This document shows positions 44,067 through 52,772 of a stretch of DNA of 64,000 nt, piece by piece. How positions within the stretch are numbered: the stretch's first letter is position 1; every line of letters begins with the position of its first letter. The notes under the pieces were generated by a model that saw nothing but the letters and a program-made list of their open reading frames with translations, did not search any database and was not told where the DNA came from. The translations under genes and the position numbers were made by a program. Origin of the DNA: Paenibacillus sp. FSL H8-0332. GTDB lineage: Bacteria > Bacillota > Bacilli > Paenibacillales > Paenibacillaceae. The stretch is from assembly GCF_037963835.1 (NCBI RefSeq), contig NZ_CP150145.1:1550001-1614000 (forward strand), in the 5' to 3' direction.

Positions 44067-44342
44067 AAATCCTGCACTAAATACAACATTCGTACCTCAG
44101 AGGCAGCAAATTGTGGGAAATCCTGCCTAGAATGCAACATATCTCAACCAACAACTGCTCCACTGGTAACATTCCTGCAAAAAGTGCAACATTTGGCGTT
44201 CTCAAGCTGCAATCCGTTAGAAATCCAGCAAAAAGTGCAACATTCGGCGAGCACAGGCCACATTGAGGAGCACAAGTGCCCCTGAATCGAGCGGAAGTTA
44301 GTTAAATGAGCAAATGAGGAGCACAAGTGGGCCCCTGAATCC
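44067..44342. repeat. 51-bp repeat array, families A then B (second array)
   Basis: This fills most of the 556-base gap between zapA and the xylose sensor gene. Four family A units start at 44067, 44118, 44169 and 44221. Each begins AAATCCTGC or similar and then reads TGCAACATT. Two family B units (near 44262 and 44313, GAGGAGCACAAGTG..CCCTGAATC) follow with the same 51-base pitch. Because 51 is divisible by three, an open frame crosses the array (43938-44285) with a 17-residue rhythm, but nothing supports translation. Bases 43990-44066 and 44343-44420 show no features. Confidence 0.7.
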
Positions 44343-44423
44343 ACCGGCTGTGAGCTAACTAAATAAGTTCGAACGTATCTACGAGGAGTACATAGCCTAA
44401 CTGTCCCCCTGCATGGAGTGGTT

Positions 44424-44453
44424 TTGACATAATAAGTATTGCAACCGATTACA
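44424..44453 (+). promoter_or_regulatory. Promoter with overlapping cre-like operator of the xyl sensor operon
   Basis: A perfect -35 TTGACA is at 44424-44429. The -10 region 17 bases on (GATTAC) is poor. TGCAACCGATTACA at 44440-44453 covers it and matches the cre consensus at 13 of 14 positions on either strand. This suggests catabolite repression by blocking the -10. AACCGATTACAA here recurs downstream of xylH at 52714. Confidence 0.6.
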
Positions 44454-44486
44454 ACCCGGGGTAGGATGTTGGTTGAGGTGAACGGG

Positions 44487-45476
44487 ATGGATAAGAAATG
44501 GGTCAGCGGCGCAGGGGTTGTTGTGCTTTTTATACTGCTGTCATATTTGTTTATAGGCTTCGCGCATCATTCTGCCCGGATGGGCAATATCGTCAAGGAA
44601 TTAAGCGGTCAGCCCAGTCAGGACAAGCCCGGATATCATATTGTGCTGATCGAGCAGGAGCGGTACCACCCGTACTGGGAGATGGTCGAGAAGGGGGCCG
44701 CGGAGGCCGCAGCGAAATACGGGATAGAGATCGAATTCACGGGACCGGTGCGCAATAACATGGAGGAGCAGATCAGCCTGCTGGAAAAAGCGATTGCCGC
44801 CCAAGCAGATGCGATTATCGTGCAGGGACTCAACGACGAGAAGTTCACGCCGGTGATTGATAAGGCCGTGAACCGGGGAATTCCGGTGATTACGATTGAC
44901 ACGGATGCTCCGGCCAGCCGGAGACTGGCCTATGTGGGGACCGACAATGTAGCTGCCGGTGAGGCGCTGGGGCGCATGGTAGTGAAGACGACCGGCGGGA
45001 AAGGAAAAATAGGCGTAATCATCGGCAGCGAGCTGGCCAAGAATCAGCTTCAGCGTCTGGATGGCCTAAAAAATATCGTAAAGGACTACAGTGGCATGGA
45101 GATTGTCGATGTCCGCAGCTCCAACATCTCGCATATGGAGGCAATCCAGCAGGCGGCAGATATGCTGCGGTATCATCCGGAGATTGATGTCATGGTCGGC
45201 ACCAGTTCAACCGATGCGCTCGGTGTTCTGCAGGCATCGAGGAGCCTGAAACGCGGTCCGCTGACCATTATCGGCTTCGATAATCAGGCGGAGACGCTGG
45301 ATGCCATCAGCCGGGGAGCGATCACAGCGACTGTTGCACAGCAGCCTTATTTGATGGGGAATATGGCGGTCCGGCTGCTCTATGATTATTTTAATGGTGC
45401 TGAGTTACAGCCCCGGTACTATACCGGTGTGAAGGTGCTGGATAAGATCAATGTGCAGGAGGGAGAGAGCTTATGA
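44487..45476 (+). CDS. Membrane-anchored xylose-binding sensor protein (XylFII type)
   Basis: A 329-residue periplasmic-binding-protein-type sugar sensor held by an uncleaved N-terminal helix (about residues 8-26, VVVLFILLSYLFIGF) with no lipobox. The binding fold (about 45-310) is of the RbsB/XylF class (GAAEAAAKYGIEIEFTGP, IVQGLNDEKF, VITIDTDAP, GFDNQAETLDAI). In Clostridium a protein of this layout, XylFII, binds D-xylose and forms a complex with the kinase LytS to activate xylFGH through YesN. The same genes follow here in the same order. The start at 44487 lies six bases after GAGGTG. The stop overlaps the kinase start by four bases. Xylose specificity is inferred from context. Confidence 0.88.
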   Translation: MDKKWVSGAGVVVLFILLSYLFIGFAHHSARMGNIVKELSGQPSQDKPGYHIVLIEQERYHPYWEMVEKGAAEAAAKYGIEIEFTGPVRNNMEEQISLLEKAIAAQADAIIVQGLNDEKFTPVIDKAVNRGIPVITIDTDAPASRRLAYVGTDNVAAGEALGRMVVKTTGGKGKIGVIIGSELAKNQLQRLDGLKNIVKDYSGMEIVDVRSSNISHMEAIQQAADMLRYHPEIDVMVGTSSTDALGVLQASRSLKRGPLTIIGFDNQAETLDAISRGAITATVAQQPYLMGNMAVRLLYDYFNGAELQPRYYTGVKVLDKINVQEGESL

Positions 45477-46906
45477 GTATCCGCCTGAAGCTGCTGATCT
45501 GCATTCCGCTGCTGGTGCTGCTGATGAGCTCGGTCTCCTTCGTATTGTTCCAGAGCGGGAAGAATGTGCAGGAGAGCTACCATCTGATGATGAACCGGAT
45601 CATGCTGTATAAGGAGGTATCCTATGAGGTCGGCGAGAATATGCGCTCCTTGAACCGCTTCATTATGCAGGTGGATACGGACAGCTTCCCGGAGGTGGAG
45701 AAGCATCTGGGCGCGGTGCTGGAGCTGCGTAGCAGGCTGGACGGGATGGCGACCATCGGGGGCAGCGGACTTCCGCTGATGAACTACAGCCACCTTATTG
45801 ATACTTTTGTGGAGCAGGCAGGCCAGATGATCACGGAGATTGACGGACAGGATGCGAATTCACTCGCAGGTGCCTATATCGAGGCGGAGCAGACGCAGCG
45901 GTTCATCCGCGAGGAGGCCCAGGAGCTGGTCGATCTGGAGCTTGACCAATATAAGCCGATCTATGCGGAGATTATGTCTACGACAGCGAAGCTGAACCGG
46001 ATGGGCAGTCTGCTGGTGATCACTGCGGCGCTGCTTAGCATCTGTATGGCGGTCTGGCTGTCCAGCAGCATTACCGGACCGATCCGCCGCCTGGTGGCAA
46101 CGGCCAAGCAAATCTCGAAGGGACGGATGGATACTAAGGCGCCGGAGAGCGTCAATAACGATGAGATCAGCATACTGTGCCGCGCTTTTAACGGGATGAT
46201 CGATAATATCCAGGAGCTGATGAAGGAGAACATCAAGAGTGCGGAGAAGGACCGGCTGGTCAAGGAGCTGGAGCTGAAAATGCTGCAGAGCCAGATCAAT
46301 CCGCATTTCCTGTTCAACACACTGAATTCCATCGCCAAGCTTGCGTATCTGGAAGGGGCGGCGAGAACCAGCGATTTGACCGTGTCCGTCTCACGTCTGC
46401 TCCGCTATAATCTGCAAAAGCTGGACCAGGCCGTTCCGCTGCGCGAGGAGGTCGAGCATGTGAACGAGTATATCAACATCCAGCGGGCCCGCTTCCGGGA
46501 CCGGATTGCTTTTGAGATGGAGATTGATGAGCAGGCGATGGACGGGATGGTGCCGTGTCTGACGCTGCAGCCGATCTTCGAGAATGCCTTCGTTCATGGT
46601 CTGGAACAGATGGAGGAGGGGGCTATACTTACGCTGTCCATCCGTTACCGCAGCGGGCAGGTGGAGATTGTGATCAGCGATAACGGAGCGGGTATGAACC
46701 GCGAGACGGTAGCCCGGCTGATGGGATCGATTCAGCAGGAGGCGCCGCATTTCAGCGGCAAGGGCCAGTCTACCGGGCTTGGGACACATAATGTTTTTAA
46801 AAGACTGCATTTATTCTTCGACGGCCAGCAGCTCATCGAGATCAACAGCAGTGAAGGGCAGGGGACGGCGGTGCTGTTCCGGCTGCCCTTCCGGACCTCG
46901 GCCTAG
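45473..46906 (+). CDS. LytS/YesM-type sensor histidine kinase
   Basis: A 477-residue kinase. One membrane helix lies at about residues 8-25, followed by an extracytoplasmic helical domain of some 150 residues and a second helix (about 180-200). Then come a HAMP linker (ITGPIRRLVATAKQISKGRM), the His_kinase domain with phospho-acceptor His278 in QSQINPHFLFNTLNSI, and an HATPase with ISDNGAGM and STGLGTHNV. It is the expected partner of the upstream anchored binding protein, which would deliver the sugar signal across the membrane. Its output should be the AraC-type response regulator encoded 36 bases downstream. Confidence 0.92.
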   Translation: MSIRLKLLICIPLLVLLMSSVSFVLFQSGKNVQESYHLMMNRIMLYKEVSYEVGENMRSLNRFIMQVDTDSFPEVEKHLGAVLELRSRLDGMATIGGSGLPLMNYSHLIDTFVEQAGQMITEIDGQDANSLAGAYIEAEQTQRFIREEAQELVDLELDQYKPIYAEIMSTTAKLNRMGSLLVITAALLSICMAVWLSSSITGPIRRLVATAKQISKGRMDTKAPESVNNDEISILCRAFNGMIDNIQELMKENIKSAEKDRLVKELELKMLQSQINPHFLFNTLNSIAKLAYLEGAARTSDLTVSVSRLLRYNLQKLDQAVPLREEVEHVNEYINIQRARFRDRIAFEMEIDEQAMDGMVPCLTLQPIFENAFVHGLEQMEEGAILTLSIRYRSGQVEIVISDNGAGMNRETVARLMGSIQQEAPHFSGKGQSTGLGTHNVFKRLHLFFDGQQLIEINSSEGQGTAVLFRLPFRTSA

Positions 46907-46942
46907 AGACACTCACCTGAAGTGAAGGGGGAAGCGATAACG

Positions 46943-48523
46943 ATGTACAAGCTGCTGATCGCAGATGATGAAGCACTGGAGCGGGAGGGGCTGGAGCTGA
47001 TGATCCGGCATCTTATCCCGGACACGTTCGAATTCCTGCATGCCGGGAACGGGCGGAAGGCGATTCAACTGGCAGAGGAGCACCGGCCGGATATGATTTT
47101 CATGGATATTAAGATGCCTGGCATTCAAGGGCTGGAGGCGGTGCGGCAGATTCGGGAGAAGCTTCCGGCGGCGCAGATTGTGATGATTACGGCCCATGAC
47201 TACTTCGCGTATGCCAAGGAGGGGCTGCTGCTGGGTGTGCGCGACTACCTGCTGAAGCCGGCCCGGCGGGAAGAGGTTGCGGAGGTGCTGAGGAAGCTGA
47301 TGGCGGTCATCGAGGAGGAGCGGCGGCGCAGGAATGAACAGCTGGAGCTGCAGGAAAAGCTGGCCCATCTGCTGCCGCTGGCCGAGAATGAGCTGACCCT
47401 GATGCTGATGCTCGAGCATGTGCAGGATTTGGAGCCGGAGCAGCTGGCCGGGCTGCTGGAGCTGCACTTCAGCAAGGGCTACGCGATGGTCCTGTCCTTT
47501 CCCCGGCACGGGGAGACGGGCTGGGAGACGTTCCGGCAGTCCAAGCGGGAGATCTATGAGGCGGTTAAGCAGTTTTCCAAAACAGGACTGGGCTGCCTCG
47601 CCGGACCGCTGGCCGGGCATCAGCTGGCGCTGTTCATTCCCTTGCCGCCGGGTAGGACCGGATATTCCCAGCGTGTCAGCTCGCTGGACTGGGGGGAGCG
47701 GCTCCGCACCTATGCCGGGGAGCGCTTCGGCCTGCCCCTTGGCATCGGCATCGGCTCGATCCGCGAAGGCTGGGACGGGCTTAGCCGCTCTTACCGCGAA
47801 GCTGTCCGTGTATGTGCGGATCATCAGCATTCATTCGGTGTGCATCATTATGATGATATGATCCAGAGCTCGGGGCAGACGGCGGTCTCTCTCGATGAAG
47901 AGAAGAAGCTGCTTACCGCCCTGCTTCAGCCCAGCAAGCAGGAGGCCGCCCAGCGCTTCAGCCTCCTGTATGACTCCTTCGAGCAAGGAGGGGAGCAGCC
48001 GCTGTCCGCCGTGCGGGGGGAGGTAACCGGCCTGCTGCTGTTCCTGGCCAGAGGCGTTCACTCCACAGCCGGTGCGGAGCTGCTGGCTTCGCTGAACGCA
48101 GCGGAAGATCCGCGCTCTCTGCGGTTAAGCGCGGAGTCCTGGCTGGAGCGGCTGATCGATGGTCTGGAGCAGGAGCAGGAGCATCACCGGTCCCATGTGC
48201 ATCAGCGGGCGCTCCTCTATATCAGCCAGAAGTATAAAGAGGATATCTCCATGGAGCAGACGGCTGAATATGTAAACCTGAGCCCGCATTATTTCAGCAA
48301 ATTATTCCGGCAGCATGAGGGGGAGACCTTCATTGACTATGTAACAAGTCTGCGGATTAATGAAGCGAAACGCCTGATCTCTGAGGATCAGCTGAACCTG
48401 AAGGAAATCTGCTATGAAGTAGGCTATAAGGACCCGAATTATTTCAGCCGGGTCTTCAAGAAGGCTGCGGGGATGACGCCAAGCGAATTCCGCCAGCAGC
48501 AGGAGAAACCGGGTCCTTGCTGA
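46943..48523 (+). CDS. YesN/AraC-type response regulator
   Basis: A 526-residue regulator. The receiver domain (about 1-120) has acidic residues in IADDEA and phospho-acceptor Asp55 in MIFMDIKMPG. A linker domain of about 290 residues with coiled segments follows. The C terminus is an AraC DNA-binding domain (about 425-526; SMEQTAEYVNLSPHYFSKLF, then LNLKEICYEVGYKDPNYFSRVFKK). I chose the ATG at 46943 because GGGGGAAG lies eight bases before; the frame from 46922 lacks a ribosome site. It would activate the xylFGH genes starting 206 bases downstream. No terminator is evident between them. Confidence 0.92.
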   Translation: MYKLLIADDEALEREGLELMIRHLIPDTFEFLHAGNGRKAIQLAEEHRPDMIFMDIKMPGIQGLEAVRQIREKLPAAQIVMITAHDYFAYAKEGLLLGVRDYLLKPARREEVAEVLRKLMAVIEEERRRRNEQLELQEKLAHLLPLAENELTLMLMLEHVQDLEPEQLAGLLELHFSKGYAMVLSFPRHGETGWETFRQSKREIYEAVKQFSKTGLGCLAGPLAGHQLALFIPLPPGRTGYSQRVSSLDWGERLRTYAGERFGLPLGIGIGSIREGWDGLSRSYREAVRVCADHQHSFGVHHYDDMIQSSGQTAVSLDEEKKLLTALLQPSKQEAAQRFSLLYDSFEQGGEQPLSAVRGEVTGLLLFLARGVHSTAGAELLASLNAAEDPRSLRLSAESWLERLIDGLEQEQEHHRSHVHQRALLYISQKYKEDISMEQTAEYVNLSPHYFSKLFRQHEGETFIDYVTSLRINEAKRLISEDQLNLKEICYEVGYKDPNYFSRVFKKAAGMTPSEFRQQQEKPGPC

Positions 48524-48667
48524 GTGAGCAAGGACTTTTTTGTGCTGTTGCCCCGGATTATCCTATGAAAGCCGGGGCGGAGAATTACATTACAGCAGGC
48601 AAGACCAAGAATGCGGGTGGAAGGCAAATAAGTGCAGGGAATCGTTGCTCCCGGGGCAGTTTTTCCA

Positions 48668-48695
48668 TGCTACACTTTTTTTGTAAGCGCAATCA
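48668..48695 (+). promoter_or_regulatory. xylFGH promoter with cre site
   Basis: TGCTACACT at 48668-48676 is an extended -10; no good -35 is seen, consistent with activation by the YesN-type regulator. TGTAAGCGCAATCA at 48682-48695 fits cre at 13 of 14 positions and would sit at the transcription start, a position for CcpA repression. Confidence 0.6.
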
Positions 48696-48728
48696 AATAT
48701 AGGGCTAACGAAAAGGGGCGTAGAGATA

Positions 48729-49817
48729 GTGAGAAAATACGGAAGAGCAATTTCCCTCGGGCTGGCGGCGATGGTGCTGGCTGCATCGATGGCAGGCTGC
48801 GGTGTGGTCTCGAATGGTGACAATCAGAAGAAAGAGTCAGCAGGCGCAGCCAAGGATGGCGACAAAATTGTCATCGGCATGTCCATGGATACCTTGAAGG
48901 AGGAGCGCTGGCAGAAGGACCGGGATATTTTCACAGCAAAAGTGCAGGAGCTTGGCGGCGAAGTGAAGGTGCTGGCCGCAAATGGGGATGATGCTACCCA
49001 GCTAAGCCAGGCGGAGCAACTGATCTCCCAGGGAGTAGATGTGCTGGTGGTCATTGCCCATAATGCGGAGGCTACGGCTCCCATCGTGGATAAGGCGCAT
49101 AAGGAAGGCATCAAGGTCATTGCCTATGACCGGCTGATTAACAATTCCGAGGTGGATTATTACATCTCCTTCGATAATGTACGTGTCGGAGAATTTCAGG
49201 CTCAGGCGGTCATCGATAAGGCTCCCAAGGGCAATATCGTCTACATCGGCGGCGCAGATACCGATAACAATGCCCACATGTTCAAGGAAGGCGCGATGAA
49301 TATTCTGAAGCCGCTGGAAGAGAAGGGCGATATCAAAATCGTCTACGACCAGTTCTCCAAGGATTGGAAGCCTGAAGAAGCGCTGAAGAACATGGAGAAT
49401 GCGCTGACAGCGAACAATAACGATGTACAGGGCGTGGTAGCTGCGAACGACGGAACAGCGGGCGGTTCGATCCAGGCGCTTACGGCGCAGGGCATGGCGG
49501 GCAAAATTCCGGTATCCGGCCAGGATGCTGACCTTGCCGCAGTACAGCGCATCGCCGAGGGCACGCAGCTGATGACGGTCTACAAGCCGATCAACGCGAT
49601 TGCCACCAAGGCGGCGGAAATGGCGGTGGCGGCTGCCAAGGGCGAAGCGATTTCGACAGAAAAGACTGTTAACAACGGTAAAATTGATGTTCCATCGGTG
49701 CTGCTTGATCCGCTTGCCGTCAACAAGGATAACCTGGATGTGCTGATCAAGGACGGCTTCCACAAGCTGGAGGATGTGTACAAGAACGTTCCGAAGGACC
49801 AGTGGCCGAAACAATAA
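48729..49817 (+). CDS. xylF: D-xylose ABC transporter substrate-binding lipoprotein
   Basis: A 362-residue lipoprotein. A lipobox ends at Cys24 (LAASMAGC), so it is tethered to the outer face of the membrane. The binding fold matches XylF/ChvE proteins: IGMSMDTLKEERWQKDRDIF, LISQGVDVLVV, IAYDRLINNSEVDYYISFDN (landmarks), GADTDNNAHM, VAANDGTAGG and VSGQDAD. It feeds the XylG/XylH importer encoded next. Translation starts at a GTG, with GGGGCG eight bases upstream. Unlike the sensor paralogue at 44487, it has a lipobox instead of an uncleaved helix, which fits separate transport and sensing roles. A 88-base gap precedes xylG. Confidence 0.93.
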   Translation: MRKYGRAISLGLAAMVLAASMAGCGVVSNGDNQKKESAGAAKDGDKIVIGMSMDTLKEERWQKDRDIFTAKVQELGGEVKVLAANGDDATQLSQAEQLISQGVDVLVVIAHNAEATAPIVDKAHKEGIKVIAYDRLINNSEVDYYISFDNVRVGEFQAQAVIDKAPKGNIVYIGGADTDNNAHMFKEGAMNILKPLEEKGDIKIVYDQFSKDWKPEEALKNMENALTANNNDVQGVVAANDGTAGGSIQALTAQGMAGKIPVSGQDADLAAVQRIAEGTQLMTVYKPINAIATKAAEMAVAAAKGEAISTEKTVNNGKIDVPSVLLDPLAVNKDNLDVLIKDGFHKLEDVYKNVPKDQWPKQ

Positions 49818-49905
49818 GGGCAGCCTGTACGGCAAGCAGATGCGGCGCCAGTGGCGAAATCCGCATCTGCTTGCTGCTTGAAGGACGGAAGGAGGAACGG
49901 CAGGC

Positions 49906-51417
49906 ATGGATATACTTGAAATGGTAGAGATCAGCAAGAGCTTCCCCGGCGTGAAGGCGCTGGACCATGTGAACTTCAAGGTGAAGCAAGGGGAGATTCA
50001 CGCCTTATGCGGGGAGAACGGCGCAGGCAAATCCACGCTGATGAAAGTGCTTAGCGGACTGTATCCTGCGGGGACATATGAAGGCGAAATCCGCATCGGC
50101 GGGGAGAAGAAGTCATTCCACCAAATTACCGATGCCGAAAAGGCTGGTATTGCGATTATCCATCAGGAGCTGGCGCTCGTGAAGGAGATGACGGTCGGCG
50201 AGAATATTTTCCTGGGGGCAGAGCCGGTGAAGCGCGGGGCGATCCAGTGGAATGAGCTATACCATCAGGCTTCGCTGTGGCTGAAGAAGGTCGGGCTGAA
50301 CCTGTCGCCGGATACGAAGATCGGCAATCTGGGCATCGGCCAGCAGCAGCTCGTGGAGATCGCCAAGGCGCTCTCCAAGCATACCCGGATTCTTATTCTG
50401 GATGAACCGACAGCGGCGCTGACCGAGAGCGAGGTGTCCATCCTGATGGGCATTCTGAACCAGCTGCGGCGCGAAGGGGTTACCTGTGTCTATATCTCCC
50501 ACAAAATGCCCGAGGTGTTCGCGCTGGCCGATTCGATTACCGTGCTGCGCGACGGGCGGACGGTGGCTACCCTGGAGCGCCAGGCGACGAACGACGATCA
50601 GGTGGTATCGCTGATGGTCGGCCGTGAGCTGACGGAGCGCTATCCGCGCGTCCCGCATTCACCGGGGGACAAGGTGCTTGAGGTCGCAGACTATAATGTC
50701 TGGCACCCGGAGAAGCGTCAGCAGAAGGTGCTCCGGGATATTGGCTTCACGCTCCGTCAAGGCGAGATTCTGGGCATTGCCGGGCTGATGGGGGCCGGAC
50801 GGACAGAGCTGGTCAGCAGCCTGTTCGGCGCGTATGGCGGAAGAAGCGAAGGCACGGTGCTGATCGAAGGCAAGGCGGTCAAGATCCGTTCGATTGCCGA
50901 AGCGATCAAGGCCGGGATTGCTCTGGTCACGGAAGACCGTAAGCGCCAGGGGCTGGTGATGGGGATGGATGTCAAGCGCAATACGACGCTGGCCACACTC
51001 GGCAAGGTCTCAAGGCTCGGAGTGATCAATGAGAATGAGGAGATCAAGTGGTCTGAGCAGTATGTGAAGGATCTGAAGACGAAAACAGCTTCGCTGGAGA
51101 CACTGGTCGGCACACTCTCCGGGGGGAACCAGCAGAAGGTGGTTATCGGCAAATGGCTGATGAGTGACCCTAAGATTCTGATTATGGACGAACCCACCCG
51201 GGGCATCGATGTCGGGGCGAAGTACGAAATCTATAACCTGATGAACAAGCTGGTCGAACAAGGAGTGGCTATTATTATGATCTCCTCCGAGCTTCCCGAG
51301 GTGCTGGGGATGAGCGACCGGATTCTGGTGATGTGCGAAGGACAACTGGTACGGGAATATGACTGGCGCGAGGCAACACAGGAGAATATTATGCTGGCCG
51401 CCACAGGAGGCAGATAG
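49906..51417 (+). CDS. xylG: Xylose ABC transporter ATP-binding protein (two ABC domains)
   Basis: A 503-residue double ATPase of the sugar CUT2 class. The first half has GENGAGKST, signature LGIGQQQLVEIAKAL (Ile replacing Ser) and Walker B ILDEPTAAL. The second half has a degenerate Walker A, GLMGAGRTEL, signature LSGGNQQKVVIGKWL and IMDEPTRGIDVG. This asymmetry is normal for RbsA/XylG proteins, where one site is weakened. The ATG follows GGAAGGAGG. The stop is two bases before the start of xylH, indicating coupled translation. Confidence 0.95.
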   Translation: MDILEMVEISKSFPGVKALDHVNFKVKQGEIHALCGENGAGKSTLMKVLSGLYPAGTYEGEIRIGGEKKSFHQITDAEKAGIAIIHQELALVKEMTVGENIFLGAEPVKRGAIQWNELYHQASLWLKKVGLNLSPDTKIGNLGIGQQQLVEIAKALSKHTRILILDEPTAALTESEVSILMGILNQLRREGVTCVYISHKMPEVFALADSITVLRDGRTVATLERQATNDDQVVSLMVGRELTERYPRVPHSPGDKVLEVADYNVWHPEKRQQKVLRDIGFTLRQGEILGIAGLMGAGRTELVSSLFGAYGGRSEGTVLIEGKAVKIRSIAEAIKAGIALVTEDRKRQGLVMGMDVKRNTTLATLGKVSRLGVINENEEIKWSEQYVKDLKTKTASLETLVGTLSGGNQQKVVIGKWLMSDPKILIMDEPTRGIDVGAKYEIYNLMNKLVEQGVAIIMISSELPEVLGMSDRILVMCEGQLVREYDWREATQENIMLAATGGR

Positions 51418-51419
51418 AG

Positions 51420-52613
51420 ATGCAGCTGCAAAAAGAGCTTAAGGAACCTGAAACGGTTCCGGCCGCCGGAGGATCGCGCTTGCGTACCCTGTTCGGCAAA
51501 ATGGATATGCGTGCTTACACGATGATTGGCGCATTGATTCTGATCTGGGTGTTGTTCGGCGTGCTGAATCCGACCTTCCTGACCTCGCGGAACCTGTCCA
51601 ATCTGTTCACGCAGATGTCGGTGACCTCTATACTCGCCATTGGCATGGTGCTGGTTATCGTGGCGGGCCATATTGATCTGTCCGTCGGCTCTATTGTCGG
51701 ATTGACGGGCGGGATGGCGGCGATTCTCAGCAATTGGCTGGAGCTGCCCGCGATCGTGGTCATTCTCGGTACCGTGGCCGCAGGTGCGGTGCTGGGTCTG
51801 GTTCAGGGCTGGCTGGTCGCTTATAAAATGATTCCGGCCTTCATCGTTACCCTCGGCGGGATGATGGTGTTCCGCGGGGTGCTGATGGGCGTGACCGAAT
51901 CGATGACCATTCCGGTATCTGATCCGGTGCTGGCGCTGCTCGGCAATGCCTATTTTGCCTCAGGCTTCGGAATCATTCTGGGCGTGCTCGCAGTGGCTCT
52001 GCTGCTGTATAGCGCGTTCACGAAGCGGCGCTCCCGCAAGAAATACGGGTTCACCGTCGCCCCGCTCAGCATGGACATTGCCAAGGTAACAGGATTGTCC
52101 CTGCTGGTGGTAGTCTTCGTGGCCTTGATGAACAATTACAAAGGGATTCCGTTCCCGATCATCTTCGTCATTGTGCTGGCGGTCATCTTCTACTTCCTGT
52201 CCACCAAGACGACCTTCGGCCGCCATATCTACGCCATAGGCGGCAATATTGAGGCTGCGCGGCTCTCGGGGATCAACATCAAGCGCAAGACGATGCTGGT
52301 CTTCATCCTCAGCGGACTGCTCGGCTCCATCGCCGCCATTGTGCTGACCTCCCGCCTGGCCTCGGCGACCATTACCGCAGGCAATATGGCCGAGATGGAC
52401 GCCATTGCCGCCTGCGTCATCGGCGGCACTTCGCTGATGGGCGGAGCCGGAACGGTCATCGGCGCTCTGATCGGAGCGCTGGTAATGACCTCGCTCGATA
52501 ACGGCATGTCGCTGATGGGACTGGAGTCGTTCTGGCAGTATGTAGTCAAAGGCTCGATCCTGGTCATCGCCGTCTGGCTGGACATTTCAGGCCGGAGCAA
52601 GGGTGTGAAGTAA
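51420..52613 (+). CDS. xylH: Xylose ABC transporter permease
   Basis: A 397-residue permease with about ten to twelve membrane helices. It is of the XylH/RbsC family (GHIDLSVGSIVGLTGGMAA, IPAFIVTLGGMMVFRGV as landmarks, TTFGRHIYAIGGNIEAARLSGI). Its cytoplasmic EAA-like contact region engages XylG. The first 35 residues are hydrophilic, as is usual for XylH compared with shorter RbsC proteins. It completes a full xylose importer; no xylose isomerase or xylulokinase gene lies in the window. A GC-rich terminator follows. Confidence 0.94.
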   Translation: MQLQKELKEPETVPAAGGSRLRTLFGKMDMRAYTMIGALILIWVLFGVLNPTFLTSRNLSNLFTQMSVTSILAIGMVLVIVAGHIDLSVGSIVGLTGGMAAILSNWLELPAIVVILGTVAAGAVLGLVQGWLVAYKMIPAFIVTLGGMMVFRGVLMGVTESMTIPVSDPVLALLGNAYFASGFGIILGVLAVALLLYSAFTKRRSRKKYGFTVAPLSMDIAKVTGLSLLVVVFVALMNNYKGIPFPIIFVIVLAVIFYFLSTKTTFGRHIYAIGGNIEAARLSGINIKRKTMLVFILSGLLGSIAAIVLTSRLASATITAGNMAEMDAIAACVIGGTSLMGGAGTVIGALIGALVMTSLDNGMSLMGLESFWQYVVKGSILVIAVWLDISGRSKGVK

Positions 52614-52628
52614 GCGTAATTAACATGA

Positions 52629-52668
52629 ATAGCCGGCCGGGACATCGTCCTGGCCGGCTTATTTGTTG
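52629..52668 (+). terminator. Terminator of xylFGH
   Basis: AGCCGGCC pairs with GGCCGGCT, with an inner GGAC/GTCC, then TATTTG. The T tract is interrupted. Confidence 0.75.
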
Positions 52669-52702
52669 TATAGATGGGCACGCCGGGGTGTCACGGGCCG
52701 AA

Positions 52703-52724
52703 TGTAATCGAAAAACCGATTACA
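52703..52724. promoter_or_regulatory. Orphan operator-like palindrome downstream of xylH
   Basis: TGTAATCG and CGATTACA form perfect 8-base arms around AAAAAC. The right side, AACCGATTACAA, is identical to 12 bases in the promoter of the xyl sensor operon (44443-44454). No gene starts downstream on the plus strand for nearly a kilobase. Confidence 0.5.
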
Positions 52725-52772
52725 ATGTGCCGGGCGAAGGTAAGTGGACCGGATACAGTTTACAGGTTATTA

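Noticed and set aside
43938..44285. 115-codon open frame across the 51-bp array, with a 17-residue repeat rhythm
   Set aside because: Its periodicity follows from 51 being divisible by three. It starts inside the zapA terminator region, lacks a ribosome site and has a Cys/Gln/His-rich composition unlike proteins here.
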